This document shows positions 1 through 8,604 of a stretch of DNA of 64,000 nucleotides, one piece after another; the first letter of the stretch is position 1; the number at the start of each line of letters is the position of its first letter. Origin of the DNA: Ruminococcus sp. (lineage in GTDB: Bacteria; Bacillota; Clostridia; Oscillospirales; Ruminococcaceae); the NCBI GenBank assembly GCA_031262225.1, contig JAISIC010000009.1, forward strand, positions 24,463-88,462, written 5' to 3'. A program made the position numbers and the translations under genes. The notes below the pieces were generated by a model. That model made no database searches. It had not been told where the DNA came from and worked only from the letters and a program-made list of their open reading frames with translations.

Positions 1-425
1 TTTGGAAGATAGATTACGACCTTGAAGAATCCCGTTGCATGGAGCTTGAGGCGAAGGTCGGTAAACCACGAGGCAAGGATTAAAGATATGAAAATCTGAG
101 GAATAAACCCGACAACCCAGATTATAAATGTGTTGCCTGCGAACCTTGCAACATCGGGGCTTGAGAAGAGTTGTCGGAAGTTATCAAGCCCGATAAACTC
201 GTTGTGCATATCCTGCCCCAAGACCTGATAGCGTTCAAAGAAGCCGTAGATGAATGTCATGATGAGAGGATAGAGCGAAGCCACGGCGTAGACAATGAAA
301 AAGGGTGCAATGAAGAAATATCCCCATTTTTCATAGCTTATTGATTTATGACGGTGCGGTCGGGCTACCACGCTGCTGCCGCTGCCACTGTAAGTTATCG
401 CACCGCTCCGAGCATTTACTGCCAT
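1..425 (-). CDS. Sugar ABC transporter permease, MalF/UgpA type (C-terminus cut off by window edge)
   Basis: About 141 codons read leftwards from the ATG at 425 and run off the window start. A cytoplasmic N-terminal tail of roughly 35 residues is followed by a first membrane span (EKWGYFFIAPFFIVYAV), a soluble loop containing FIGLDNFRQLF, and a second span (FIIWVVGFIPQIFISLILA). The 'GLDNF' loop followed by a TM helix is typical of binding-protein-dependent sugar permeases of the MalF group. A GGAG Shine-Dalgarno lies 7 nt upstream of the ATG. The next gene upstream on the same strand is a solute-binding lipoprotein, so the two probably form one sugar-import operon. The substrate is unknown; a plant oligosaccharide is an inference from the nearby GH94 and GH10 genes. 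The EAA loop lies outside the window. Confidence 0.85.
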   Translation of the reverse strand, partial: MAVNARSGAITYSGSGSSVVARPHRHKSISYEKWGYFFIAPFFIVYAVASLYPLIMTFIYGFFERYQVLGQDMHNEFIGLDNFRQLFSSPDVARFAGNTFIIWVVGFIPQIFISLILASWFTDLRLKLHATGFFKVVIYLP

Positions 426-502
426 TTGTTTATCTCCATTCGGTTTATTGTACAAATAGTATAACACGAGTGAGATTTTTTATACAATATAACTAATTCT
501 GA

Positions 503-1861
503 TTACGGACGTTTGAGTTCGGGATATTTTTCGCGAGCAGCTGTATAGAAGTTTTCAAGAGCGGTATCGCGGTCAACAGCGCCGGAGAAGTAGTCAGCCA
601 TGACAGTCTGGAAGGTTTCGGCTAACTGATTATAGGGGGAGATGGTTTTCGAGATATCAATTCTGTCGGCAACGGCGGTGTAAAGCGGGAATGGGTTTTG
701 ACCGCCGAGTGTAATTGAGCTGTAGTCGGAATCGGCAACCTCACGCATACCCGACATGGTGTTGGTGTAGTCTTCAACGCCGGGGTCGGTTGCAATCTGT
801 TTCATAATCGCCTTGTCGGTGCAGAGCACTCGCATGATACTTCTTATCTCGTCGATATTGTCGGTTGCTTCGGCGGCACAGATCCAGGTTCCGCCCCAGT
901 ATGAGGGAGCAGGACCGTCTGTAACTGCCCAGTCACCGATAGAGCCGTTGCCTGCGACAATACCCTCTTCGGCGTTTGCCATTGAATAGTCAACAAGGGT
1001 GAAGTTTATGAACCATGCCGGTCCGAAATATCCGAAGACTGTGGAATCCTTAGCCATACCGGCACCCCAAGCGGTATCCCAGAGGCGGGTGCGGTTATTG
1101 TAGCCGTTGTCGGAAAAAAGCTTTGTTTGATCGACCCAGTCAAGCCATGCTTTGGGAACTTCGATGATACCGTTTTCGACAATCGCCTTTTCGGCACTGT
1201 TTGAAAAAGCCCTGAATGTGTCGTCATAGCCGGAAACCATCTGATAACCCGAAGCCGACATTGTCCCTGCCGTGTTTTCAAAGGTTGTCCAGTCCGCAAC
1301 CGATTTCTGAACTTCGAGAGGGTCGTCTGTCCCGAGCACAAGGTTAGCGATAGACCGACGATATAGGAACAGGTTCGGGGCGGCTTGCCATGAAATACCC
1401 TTGATTACACCCTTTTCATCAGAGCCGATCTGCTTTGTATAGGCATATTGATCTGCAATTTCAGCATCGGTTATGCCGATTTCCGAAAGGGGAACAGCGT
1501 ATTTTGTGTTGATATACTTCGCGGCGTAGTCAGCCTCAACAAGGAAGATATCTATCTTGTCGTTTGCGGCGGCAGTAACATTACCGGGGAGTGTTTGGTC
1601 AAGCTTTGTCTGATATGCCATGTCGGCGTTGGGGGTAACAATCCAACTGATGGTCACGCCGTCGGGAAGCGGGTGTTCGGGCAGATAATATTTTTCAACC
1701 CTGCTTCGAAACTCATCGTTCCAACAGTAGATATTAAGCACCTTTCCTCCCGCTGTGGGAGCGGAAGCGGCACCGGAATCCTCCTTGGGCGTACAGCCGG
1801 ACATAACGCCGATACTCAAAGCAACTGCGGCTATTAACGCTATTGATTTACGTAATCTCAT
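503..1861 (-). CDS. Extracellular solute-binding lipoprotein of a sugar ABC transporter
   Basis: A family 1-type carbohydrate-binding protein that would sit on the outer face of the membrane and hand substrate to the permease encoded just downstream. I start it at the ATG at 1861 (MRLRKSIALIAA...), because AGGAG lies 9 nt before it. An in-frame ATG at 1870 directly abuts that Shine-Dalgarno and is less likely. The signal peptide ends in a lipobox (VMSGC), followed by a flexible Ala/Gly/Ser linker and a mature domain with aromatic-rich segments (YWGGTWICAA, FGYFGPAWF) as in sugar-binding proteins. Length (452 aa) fits the family. The ligand cannot be read from the sequence. Confidence 0.88.
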   Translation of the reverse strand: MRLRKSIALIAAVALSIGVMSGCTPKEDSGAASAPTAGGKVLNIYCWNDEFRSRVEKYYLPEHPLPDGVTISWIVTPNADMAYQTKLDQTLPGNVTAAANDKIDIFLVEADYAAKYINTKYAVPLSEIGITDAEIADQYAYTKQIGSDEKGVIKGISWQAAPNLFLYRRSIANLVLGTDDPLEVQKSVADWTTFENTAGTMSASGYQMVSGYDDTFRAFSNSAEKAIVENGIIEVPKAWLDWVDQTKLFSDNGYNNRTRLWDTAWGAGMAKDSTVFGYFGPAWFINFTLVDYSMANAEEGIVAGNGSIGDWAVTDGPAPSYWGGTWICAAEATDNIDEIRSIMRVLCTDKAIMKQIATDPGVEDYTNTMSGMREVADSDYSSITLGGQNPFPLYTAVADRIDISKTISPYNQLAETFQTVMADYFSGAVDRDTALENFYTAAREKYPELKRP

Positions 1862-2027
1862 AAAAAACATCTCCTGTGATGATAAAGAATCAAAATTTAC
1901 CTATATTATCAGCAAATCCGCCTATCTTATGTACAAGAAAAAACATAACGGAATTATTTCCTTAAAAAACTCATAAAATATACTATTTATATTGCCAAAT
2001 TTAGGAGCCAAGGAGTTTAAATAATCA

Positions 2028-3311
2028 ATGATAAGATTTTATAACGCAAACGTCTTAACCGTTTCGGATATGGATATAAATTACGGTGAAGTTTGGGTTG
2101 ACGGCGGCAAGATCGCCTATGTCGGTCCTGCAAAGGAATCTGACACTGTTTTTGAAACGGAAATTAACCTGAACGGCGACCTTTTAATGCCGTCTTTCAA
2201 AAACGCCCACGCACATTCGGCGATGACTTTCCTGCGTTCATATGCCGATGGTATGCCGCTTCAGGACTGGCTTTTCACCAAGATATTCCCGATGGAAGAG
2301 AAGCTGACCGAAGAGGTTGTTTACACCTATACCAAGCTTGCGGCGGCGGAGTATTTTAAAAACGGTATCACTACCGCTTTTGATATGTATTTTGAGCCGG
2401 AAGGAATCGCCCGAGCTTCGGTGGAGACAGGACTGCGTTCCATTATCTGCGGCGGCACGACGGGTTCATACGAAAATGCGGAAGCGACTGTAGAACGGCT
2501 TGAAAACTATTATAATACATATAAAGATTACGACCCGCTTGTTTCATATCGCCTCGGCTTTCACAGTGAATATCTTTGTGATAACGCGGTTATGCAGCGT
2601 GTTGCATGGCTTTCAAAAAAATATTCCGAGCCTGTTTATATGCACAGCTCCGAAACGGCAAGGGAAGTTATCGAGTGCAAAGAACGCCACGGCGGCATGA
2701 CCCCGACACAGGTTTTTTATGATCTGAATATCTTCCAGAACGGCGGCGGCGGTTTTCACTGCGTTCATATGACCGATAACGACCTTGAGATAATGAGAAT
2801 GACGGGTGCGTATATGATCACAAACCCGTGTTCAAACGCGAAGCTCTCAAGCGGGATTGCAAGGCTTTCTGCGGCTCTTGACAGGGGTGTGAATATCGCG
2901 ATCGGCACCGATGGGGCATCTTCAAACAACGCCCTTGATATGTTTAGGGAAATGTATCTCATGTGTGTTTTACAAAAACTCTCGACAGGGGACGCAGCAG
3001 CTATGCCTGCATCAGCGGCGATTAAGGCTGCGACATACGGCGGAGCGGACTGCATGAAACTTCCCGACCTCCTCGATATAAAAGAAGGCATGACCGCCGA
3101 CCTGATAGTAATAGACATGGCAAAGCCGTCCATGCAGCCGGTTATCGACGTAGTCCCGAACTTAGTATATTCCGGTGCCCCCGACGTTGTCAAGCTGACT
3201 ATGTGCAACGGCAAGATAGTTTATCGTGGCGGCGAATATACGACAATCGATATGAGCAAACTCTTGTTTGAATGCAATGATATAGCGAATAAGCTTTATG
3301 AGAAGGAATGA
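2028..3311 (+). CDS. mtaD: Amidohydrolase, 5-methylthioadenosine/S-adenosylhomocysteine deaminase-like
   Basis: A metal-dependent amidohydrolase of the MtaD/TrzA/SsnA group, 427 aa, close to the usual 430. Visible landmarks are the N-terminal metal motif NAHAHSAMT (H61, H63), the family-typical stretch LRSYADGMPLQDWL right after it, a further His in GFHSEY, the HSSET segment, and the Asp ligand in GTDGASSNNALDMFREM. These match MTA/SAH deaminases, which remove the 6-amino group of methylthioadenosine, SAH or adenosine. Related guanine or chlorohydrolase-like members share the fold, so the exact substrate is inferred. AGGAG lies about 13 nt before the ATG. The gene stands alone and ends at a strong bidirectional terminator. 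Confidence 0.82.
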   Translation: MIRFYNANVLTVSDMDINYGEVWVDGGKIAYVGPAKESDTVFETEINLNGDLLMPSFKNAHAHSAMTFLRSYADGMPLQDWLFTKIFPMEEKLTEEVVYTYTKLAAAEYFKNGITTAFDMYFEPEGIARASVETGLRSIICGGTTGSYENAEATVERLENYYNTYKDYDPLVSYRLGFHSEYLCDNAVMQRVAWLSKKYSEPVYMHSSETAREVIECKERHGGMTPTQVFYDLNIFQNGGGGFHCVHMTDNDLEIMRMTGAYMITNPCSNAKLSSGIARLSAALDRGVNIAIGTDGASSNNALDMFREMYLMCVLQKLSTGDAAAMPASAAIKAATYGGADCMKLPDLLDIKEGMTADLIVIDMAKPSMQPVIDVVPNLVYSGAPDVVKLTMCNGKIVYRGGEYTTIDMSKLLFECNDIANKLYEKE

Positions 3312-3317
3312 AAAAAC

Positions 3318-3347
3318 CGCGGCAGATCATTATGATCTGCCGCGTTT
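3318..3347. terminator. Bidirectional intrinsic terminator between convergent genes
   Basis: A perfect 12-bp stem (CGCGGCAGATCA at 3318-3329, complement at 3333-3344) closes a 3-nt loop. It is flanked by an A-run at 3311-3316 and T-rich sequence after 3344, so it can end transcription from the deaminase gene and from the GH94 gene on the other strand. Confidence 0.92.
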
Positions 3348-3356
3348 CTTTTAATC

Positions 3357-5756
3357 TTAGAACACCATCTCAACCGCATTAACACCGCCGAGCTTGTCAG
3401 CCGGAATATAAAGCCCGTCAAGCTTTTCGCCGTTTAATGTTATCGTTGATGCCGCATCTGCACCGGGTTTACCGTTCGGGTTTTTGAAGGTTATATTCAG
3501 TATTTTGCCGCGGAAGATTTTTTCTGCGGTATATTCTTTCCAGTCGGACGGAACAGCCGGGGAGAGCGTCAGTCCCTTTGCATCGGGGCGGAAGCCCAAG
3601 ATTCCTTCAACACATCCGACCATAACGGTGGAGGCGGTGCCGGTAAGCCAATGCACGTGTGAACGCCCTGCATAGGGGCTTCTTGTCGATTCTGTGAACT
3701 GCCCGTGAGTGTACGGCTCGATAACGCGGATTTCCGCTCTGTCATTTAAAGCCGCAGGCGAGCTTTCAAGGAAATATTCAAATGCCCTGTCACCATGACC
3801 CAAAAGCGATTCGGCGAGTATTACCCAGCCCTGCGATTGCGAGAATATGCCGCCGTTTTCTTTTGTGTCGGGGTTGAAGATGTGCATTAACGCACCGTCG
3901 AAATAATGATTCTGATAGGGCGGTTCAAGAAGCTTCACACCATAAGGGGTATTTAGGATTTTGTGAACCGATTCCATGGCGGTTTCGCCGCGTTCTTTCC
4001 CTGCAAAGCCGGAGATAACCGACCAAGACTGCGGGTTAAGCCACATTGAAGCTTCGGGGTCGTTTCTGTTGCCGACTTCAATGCCGTCTTCGCGTATTCC
4101 GCGGATGAAGCGATCTTCGTTCCAACACGCGTTGAGAGCATCGGTTAAAGGTCCTGTCACCTTGTCAAGATATGCGATATATGTTTCATCTTTTTTGAGC
4201 TCTGCATATTCGCGGATTATTTTGAAAGCGTAGTAAAGCTGGAATGCAACGAAGGTTGATTCACCCTTCTTGCCCAGCCTCAGACAGTCGTTCCAGTCTG
4301 CATGAAGCCCTGCCGGCATATTATGAGCGCCGAGGCGTTCCATCGAGAAGTTTACAGCACGTTTGAGATGGTCATAAACAGTGTCTTCACCGCCGTTTGC
4401 ATAAACAATCTTTTCATCAAGGAAGCCGATATTCCCTGTCTCGCCGATATATTTGCATATCGTCGGGAAGAGCCATAAAGCATCGTCTGCACGATATGAA
4501 GGGTGATCGGTTTCCTTAACATAGGAAGCATCGTCGGGGGTGTCTTCATGCCCTGCGTTATGCGTGAACTTCACGAGGGGGAGACCGCCGCCGTTATCAA
4601 CCTGTGCCGAAATCATAAAGCGGATTTTGTCTGCCGCAAGCTCGGGGTCAAGGTGGATTATCCCCTGAATATCCTGAACGGTGTCGCGATATCCGTAGCC
4701 GTTGCGTTCGCCGCAGTAAACGAGGGAAGCCGCTCTCGACCATGTGAAGGTGATGAAGCACTGATAAGCGTTCCAAACGTTAATCATGTTATTGAAAGCT
4801 TCGTTCGGAGTTGAAACGGAAAGGTTTTTGAGCTTGCCGTGCCAGTATTTTTTCAAAGCCTCAACTTCAAAGTCAACGATATTTTCATCTTCATACTTCG
4901 CGATAATAGCGTTCGCCTTTTCGTTGTCTTTTTGCCCTAAAACATAGGTGATCCACTTTGTTTCACCCGGAGCAAGAGATATTTTACTTGATAACGCCCC
5001 ACAGGAATTGCAGTTGTAGTTAAAGCTGTTGTCAAGTTCGCCTTTTTCGACGCCTATCGGATTTTCATATCCGCGATAGGGACCGATGAAATTATCAAGC
5101 GAGCCGCAGAAAGAATCCGCCTTACAACCCGCAATACCGAAGAAACGCTCTCTGTGATTTGAGCCGGTTTCGTCCCTGCCGCTGTTTTCGTTAATGTGCT
5201 GTAAAATCTTGTTGCCTTCAAAAGAGGTGCGGGTGATAAACTGGGTGTATTGCAGATTTATCTGATCCTGCTTATAGTTGTTATCGGATGTGAACTCGAT
5301 AAACCCTGTCACAGAAAGATTTCGCGTCTTGTCGGAAGCGTTTGTTATCTTAATACGGCGTATTTCATAGTCGGCATGAAGCGGCACATAATAAACCGTT
5401 TCGGTGTTAATGCCGGCATATTCCGAGGTTATCACCGTGTAGGCAGTGCCGTGGCGGCACTCGGATTTATATGTGTCAAGCGGCTTGCCCACCGGCTGCC
5501 ATGAAGCAGACCAGAAGTCGTTTTTATCACAGTCTTTAATATAGATATATCTGCCGGGGAGGGCAATTGCGGTGTTGAAACGATAACGCACATGACGTCC
5601 GTTTGCACCCGATTTCACGAAGCTGTAGCCTGCGGCGTTGTTGCTGATTATCGCACCGTATTCCGGCGAACCGAGATAGTTCGACCAAGGTGCCGGTGTG
5701 TCGGGGCGGTCAACAACATATTCTTTGTTTTCAAGGTCAAAATGTCCGTACTGCAT
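3357..5756 (-). CDS. GH94 disaccharide phosphorylase (cellobiose/diacetylchitobiose phosphorylase-like)
   Basis: A cytoplasmic inverting phosphorylase that splits a beta-linked disaccharide with phosphate to give a sugar-1-phosphate. Length 799 aa matches the ~800-aa cellobiose and N,N'-diacetylchitobiose phosphorylases. The N-terminus (YGHFD...EYVV.RPDTPAPWSNYLG) is the conserved GH94 start. GYGYRDTVQD at 353-362 and HADWNDCL at 485-492 follow the family pattern; D490 is the expected general acid. The C-terminal beta-sandwich ends with a WLTGTAS...GILGF...PAVPSDW region. Whether it acts on cellobiose, cellobionate or a chitobiose-type sugar cannot be settled by eye. GGAGGA lies 10 nt upstream of the ATG; a weak promoter (TTGTTT, 17 bp, TAAGAT) may lie further upstream. 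It fits with the sugar ABC genes and the xylanase of this window in plant-glycan use. Confidence 0.9.
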   Translation of the reverse strand: MQYGHFDLENKEYVVDRPDTPAPWSNYLGSPEYGAIISNNAAGYSFVKSGANGRHVRYRFNTAIALPGRYIYIKDCDKNDFWSASWQPVGKPLDTYKSECRHGTAYTVITSEYAGINTETVYYVPLHADYEIRRIKITNASDKTRNLSVTGFIEFTSDNNYKQDQINLQYTQFITRTSFEGNKILQHINENSGRDETGSNHRERFFGIAGCKADSFCGSLDNFIGPYRGYENPIGVEKGELDNSFNYNCNSCGALSSKISLAPGETKWITYVLGQKDNEKANAIIAKYEDENIVDFEVEALKKYWHGKLKNLSVSTPNEAFNNMINVWNAYQCFITFTWSRAASLVYCGERNGYGYRDTVQDIQGIIHLDPELAADKIRFMISAQVDNGGGLPLVKFTHNAGHEDTPDDASYVKETDHPSYRADDALWLFPTICKYIGETGNIGFLDEKIVYANGGEDTVYDHLKRAVNFSMERLGAHNMPAGLHADWNDCLRLGKKGESTFVAFQLYYAFKIIREYAELKKDETYIAYLDKVTGPLTDALNACWNEDRFIRGIREDGIEVGNRNDPEASMWLNPQSWSVISGFAGKERGETAMESVHKILNTPYGVKLLEPPYQNHYFDGALMHIFNPDTKENGGIFSQSQGWVILAESLLGHGDRAFEYFLESSPAALNDRAEIRVIEPYTHGQFTESTRSPYAGRSHVHWLTGTASTVMVGCVEGILGFRPDAKGLTLSPAVPSDWKEYTAEKIFRGKILNITFKNPNGKPGADAASTITLNGEKLDGLYIPADKLGGVNAVEMVF

Positions 5757-5915
5757 ATCAAAAATTCCTCCAACAGGTATTTTAATTTCATATATTTATC
5801 TTAACATATGTCAAAACAAAAAACAAGTCTTTTATTTTTTGTTAATCGTTTTAATTTGTAAACATATCATTAACAATTTTCATTCACATTTCATATTTAG
5901 TTTATATTTTAGTCC

Positions 5916-5944
5916 TTGACTTATGCAGTATTTGGGGTTATACT
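5916..5944 (+). promoter_or_regulatory. SigA-type promoter for the 5999 gene pair
   Basis: TTGACT at 5916-5921 and TATACT at 5939-5944 are separated by 17 bp. Transcription would start near 5951 and give a leader of about 48 nt before the ATG at 5999. Confidence 0.85.
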
Positions 5945-5998
5945 AATATAGTATAAATATTTTTTCAGAATCAAAACATCAATCAAAAGGTAAATATT

Positions 5999-6730
5999 AT
6001 GAAAAAAAGAATATCCCTTTTAGTTATAGCGGTAATAATGGCGATGTCTTTAATGGCGCTCCCTGTTTTTGCATCGGAATCGGCGGCTCTTGCCTTCGAC
6101 AACGACAGCAGCGTCAAGCTTTTTCTGAATGATAATGCCGATCTTGTTAAGACGACCGGCTTTAAATACGTTGTTTCCGACAAAGAAAGTTACGACGGTG
6201 CGGGTGCACTTGCCGTTTCGGAAAGTTATGTGGGGGACACAATCGAAAATTCTTCCGGCGGTGCTTACATAACAGCCGACCGCTTCGGGCTCACCGACTT
6301 CGCGGGTTGCACCATATCCGCGAAACTTTACCCCACAGGGGCATCACGGGCTGCGAATCCCGAAATAGTTTTTTACACCGACGGTATGCTCTATCTCCCC
6401 ACCGCGACGACCGACTGGAAAGCCGACAGCTGGAACGACGTTACTTTAGCAGTTCCCGAAAACTGCAACAACACCCGTTTCGGATTTTTAATCCCTGTTA
6501 AAAGCACCTTCTCGGGCGATGTTTTCTATCTTGATGAAGTGGTTATAACCCGCCCCGACGGGGAGACAGTTGCAAATATCGGCGACTACGAAGCACCCCA
6601 AGAAGGTCTTTCGGGCGATATCAACGATACCCTTGCCATCATCTTAACCGTTATCCTTGCAGCCGGTGCTGTGGCGATAATCGTTCTGCTTATCTATATC
6701 ATTGTCAGAAGAACAAAAAGATATCATTAA
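5999..6730 (+). CDS. Secreted membrane-anchored protein of unknown function
   Basis: No family recognised. The 243-aa product has a classical signal peptide (KKRISLLVIAVIMAMSLMALPVFA) with likely cleavage after VFA. The external domain of about 180 residues is rich in aromatic and Asp residues and looks like an all-beta, galactose-binding-like fold (pattern ..GAYITADRFGLTDFAGCTISAKLYP..., then FYLDEVVITRP near its end). A C-terminal membrane span (AIILTVILAAGAVAIIVLLIY) is followed by a short basic tail. There is no LPXTG sorting motif. AAAGG precedes the ATG, and the next gene starts 3 nt after the stop, so the two are co-transcribed. A carbohydrate-binding role is only a guess from the fold impression. 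Confidence 0.72.
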   Translation: MKKRISLLVIAVIMAMSLMALPVFASESAALAFDNDSSVKLFLNDNADLVKTTGFKYVVSDKESYDGAGALAVSESYVGDTIENSSGGAYITADRFGLTDFAGCTISAKLYPTGASRAANPEIVFYTDGMLYLPTATTDWKADSWNDVTLAVPENCNNTRFGFLIPVKSTFSGDVFYLDEVVITRPDGETVANIGDYEAPQEGLSGDINDTLAIILTVILAAGAVAIIVLLIYIIVRRTKRYH

Positions 6731-6733
6731 ATT

Positions 6734-7588
6734 ATGGAAAAAATTCACAGACTGATAAAAAACAAATGGTTCAAGTTCGGCGTGAGCTTTTTAGGGCTTT
6801 TCTATACCTGGTTTTTATGCTATGCTTGCGTCATGGTTTTTTTCTATGATATAAGCTATTCAAATCGCGTTATGTTCGCGATTCTTTATGTTCTCTTCAC
6901 CGTTTTTTCCGGCTTCATCATGTTTTACACCCGAAAATCGCCGGTCACAAAAATGATCTCGATGGTCAATGTCCTGCTGCTGCTGCCGATACTCCTCCTT
7001 GACTGGGGCAACCTCCCGCTTATCGTCCCTGCCGCACTCTTAGCGTTTTTCGGCTTCTTCACAAGCGGCGTCCACCCAACCGCTAAAACTATTTGGGGAA
7101 CAATATTCCTTCTTGTATATGTTATAGGGAGCGTCGCTTTCTATTTTGTCTGGTATGTCTTCCGCACCACCACCGAAGACACCATCATAGGCACAGGAGA
7201 GTCGCCGTCCGGCAACTTTTCATACTATATTTTAGATATTAAAAACAACTCCACCGGCAAACTTGATGTATATATGATCCCGACGCATCTTGACAGCTCT
7301 GCTTTCGGCTGCATTGATCTCGGTACCACCCTGAAAAAGCGTGTCAGACAGGCTGTGAAGCCTGCCGTCGCCGAATGCGAATGGATTGACGAGCGTCTTT
7401 ACATCAACGGCGAGCTTTATTTTGATGAAAGCAAATATTACCAAGACGATGATTATGTTCTTGATGACGGGACCTGGACATACACCTATTTTGAAATGGA
7501 ATATCCTATAAATGTTCTTATCGAGCAGGTTATGGATATCGCAGGGAAGGCTGTCGACAAGCTATCCGAAGTGACAGATGAACAGTAA
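6734..7588 (+). CDS. Membrane protein of unknown function (DUF, four or five N-terminal TM segments)
   Basis: No family recognised. The first half of the 284-aa protein holds four or five membrane segments (about residues 12-35, 42-62, 70-100, 112-140). The second half (from about residue 150) is soluble and mixed alpha/beta, with several acidic patches (DDDYVLDDGTW) and a pattern of short beta strands (KLDVYMIPTHL, RLYINGELYFDESKYY). It starts 3 nt after the stop of the preceding secreted protein and is probably co-expressed with it from the promoter at 5916. The gene pair may form a membrane complex with an external sensor or binding subunit, but nothing in the sequence fixes a function. 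Confidence 0.68.
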   Translation: MEKIHRLIKNKWFKFGVSFLGLFYTWFLCYACVMVFFYDISYSNRVMFAILYVLFTVFSGFIMFYTRKSPVTKMISMVNVLLLLPILLLDWGNLPLIVPAALLAFFGFFTSGVHPTAKTIWGTIFLLVYVIGSVAFYFVWYVFRTTTEDTIIGTGESPSGNFSYYILDIKNNSTGKLDVYMIPTHLDSSAFGCIDLGTTLKKRVRQAVKPAVAECEWIDERLYINGELYFDESKYYQDDDYVLDDGTWTYTYFEMEYPINVLIEQVMDIAGKAVDKLSEVTDEQ

Positions 7589-7782
7589 TTTTTGTATAAA
7601 CTTTAATGAAAAAATAAATTTATAATTATCATTATATTAATGAGAAGCATAATTTTTGTGAAATTTACAATTAAGACATAACACGTTCACACAATCGCAA
7701 TGATTTTCACAGATTTTTAAGGTATACTTAATAAGTACATAAACATTAATAATTTGTAAAATTTTATTGCGAGGTTACTGCT

Positions 7783-8484
7783 ATGTCACTCGGTAAGGTC
7801 TTAGTTGTTGACGACGACAACAACATTTGCGAACTTTTAAAGCTTTATCTTGAAAAAGAAGGCTATAATGTCATCGTCTCCCACACCGGCGACCACGCTA
7901 TAGTAAGCTTTAACCACCTCAAACCCGATATAGTTCTTCTTGATATCATGCTTCCCGAACTTGACGGCTGGCAGGTGTGCAGGGAAATCCGTAAAAAAAG
8001 CAATGTTCCCATCATCATGATTACCGCGAAGTCGGAGACCTTTGACAAGGTTTTGGGGCTTGAACTCGGTGCTGATGACTACATAGTCAAACCCTTTGAT
8101 ACAAAAGAGGTTATTGCTCGTATCAAGGCGGTTTCACGCCGTATCCAAAACCAGACTTCTGAGCCGGAGATCAAAGAAGTCCGCTACGAAAACTTAGTAG
8201 TGAACATGACCCGTTATGAGCTTCGTGTGAATAATAAGGTTCAGGATACACCCCCCAAAGAACTTGAGCTTCTTTTCTATCTTGCTTCCAACCCCAACCA
8301 CGTATACACCCGCGACCAGCTTCTTGATGAAGTTTGGGGCTTTGAATACTACGGCGACTCCCGGACCATAGACGTTCATATAAAGAGACTTCGTGAAAAA
8401 CTTGAGGGTGTTTCTAAAAAATGGAGCCTCAAGACTGTTTGGGGCGTGGGCTATAAATTTGAAGCCGACGAAGATCCGCAGTAA
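7783..8484 (+). CDS. OmpR/PhoB-family response regulator
   Basis: A two-component DNA-binding regulator, 233 aa. The receiver domain (about 1-120) shows the acidic pocket VVDDD at 8-12, the phospho-acceptor D54 in VLLDIMLP, the conserved Thr in MITAKS and Lys in VKPFD. The C-terminal winged helix (about 140-230) has the OmpR signature ELELLFYLASNPNHVYTR...LLDEVWG and ends with GVGYKF. Its kinase is encoded next on the same strand after a 120-nt spacer holding a hairpin element. The 194-bp upstream gap is AT-rich; a TATACT at 7723-7728 could be a -10 box but no matching -35 is obvious. Target genes are unknown. Confidence 0.93.
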   Translation: MSLGKVLVVDDDNNICELLKLYLEKEGYNVIVSHTGDHAIVSFNHLKPDIVLLDIMLPELDGWQVCREIRKKSNVPIIMITAKSETFDKVLGLELGADDYIVKPFDTKEVIARIKAVSRRIQNQTSEPEIKEVRYENLVVNMTRYELRVNNKVQDTPPKELELLFYLASNPNHVYTRDQLLDEVWGFEYYGDSRTIDVHIKRLREKLEGVSKKWSLKTVWGVGYKFEADEDPQ

Positions 8485-8560
8485 AACTAAATTACACGCA
8501 GAAATCCTTAAACTCAGAAAGAGTGAGAACGGCAATAAAGTCTTTGGAAGGGGGTTTGGG

Positions 8561-8587
8561 GGAAAGCCTTTCTTCAGAAAGGTTTCC
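8561..8587. repeat. Imperfect palindrome/hairpin element between regulator and kinase genes
   Basis: Arms CCTTTCT (8567-8573) and AGAAAGG (8576-8582), extended by GGAAA/TTTCC with one bulged G, form a 12-bp hairpin. A G-rich lead-in (GGAAGGGGGTTTGGGGG, ending at 8562) precedes it. This layout resembles small dispersed palindromic elements that I recall from intergenic regions of Ruminococcaceae genomes; only one copy is seen here, so the assignment is tentative. It lies just before the kinase start, where a ribosome site would be expected. Confidence 0.55.
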
Positions 8588-8604
8588 ACCAACGTCCTTA
8601 ACGT

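Noticed and set aside
1448..1837. 129-codon plus-strand frame inside the solute-binding protein gene
   Set aside because: Antisense shadow with no family resemblance and no ribosome site.
8194..8592. Minus-strand frame across the end of the response regulator gene
   Set aside because: Shadow of conserved winged-helix codons; composition is not protein-like.
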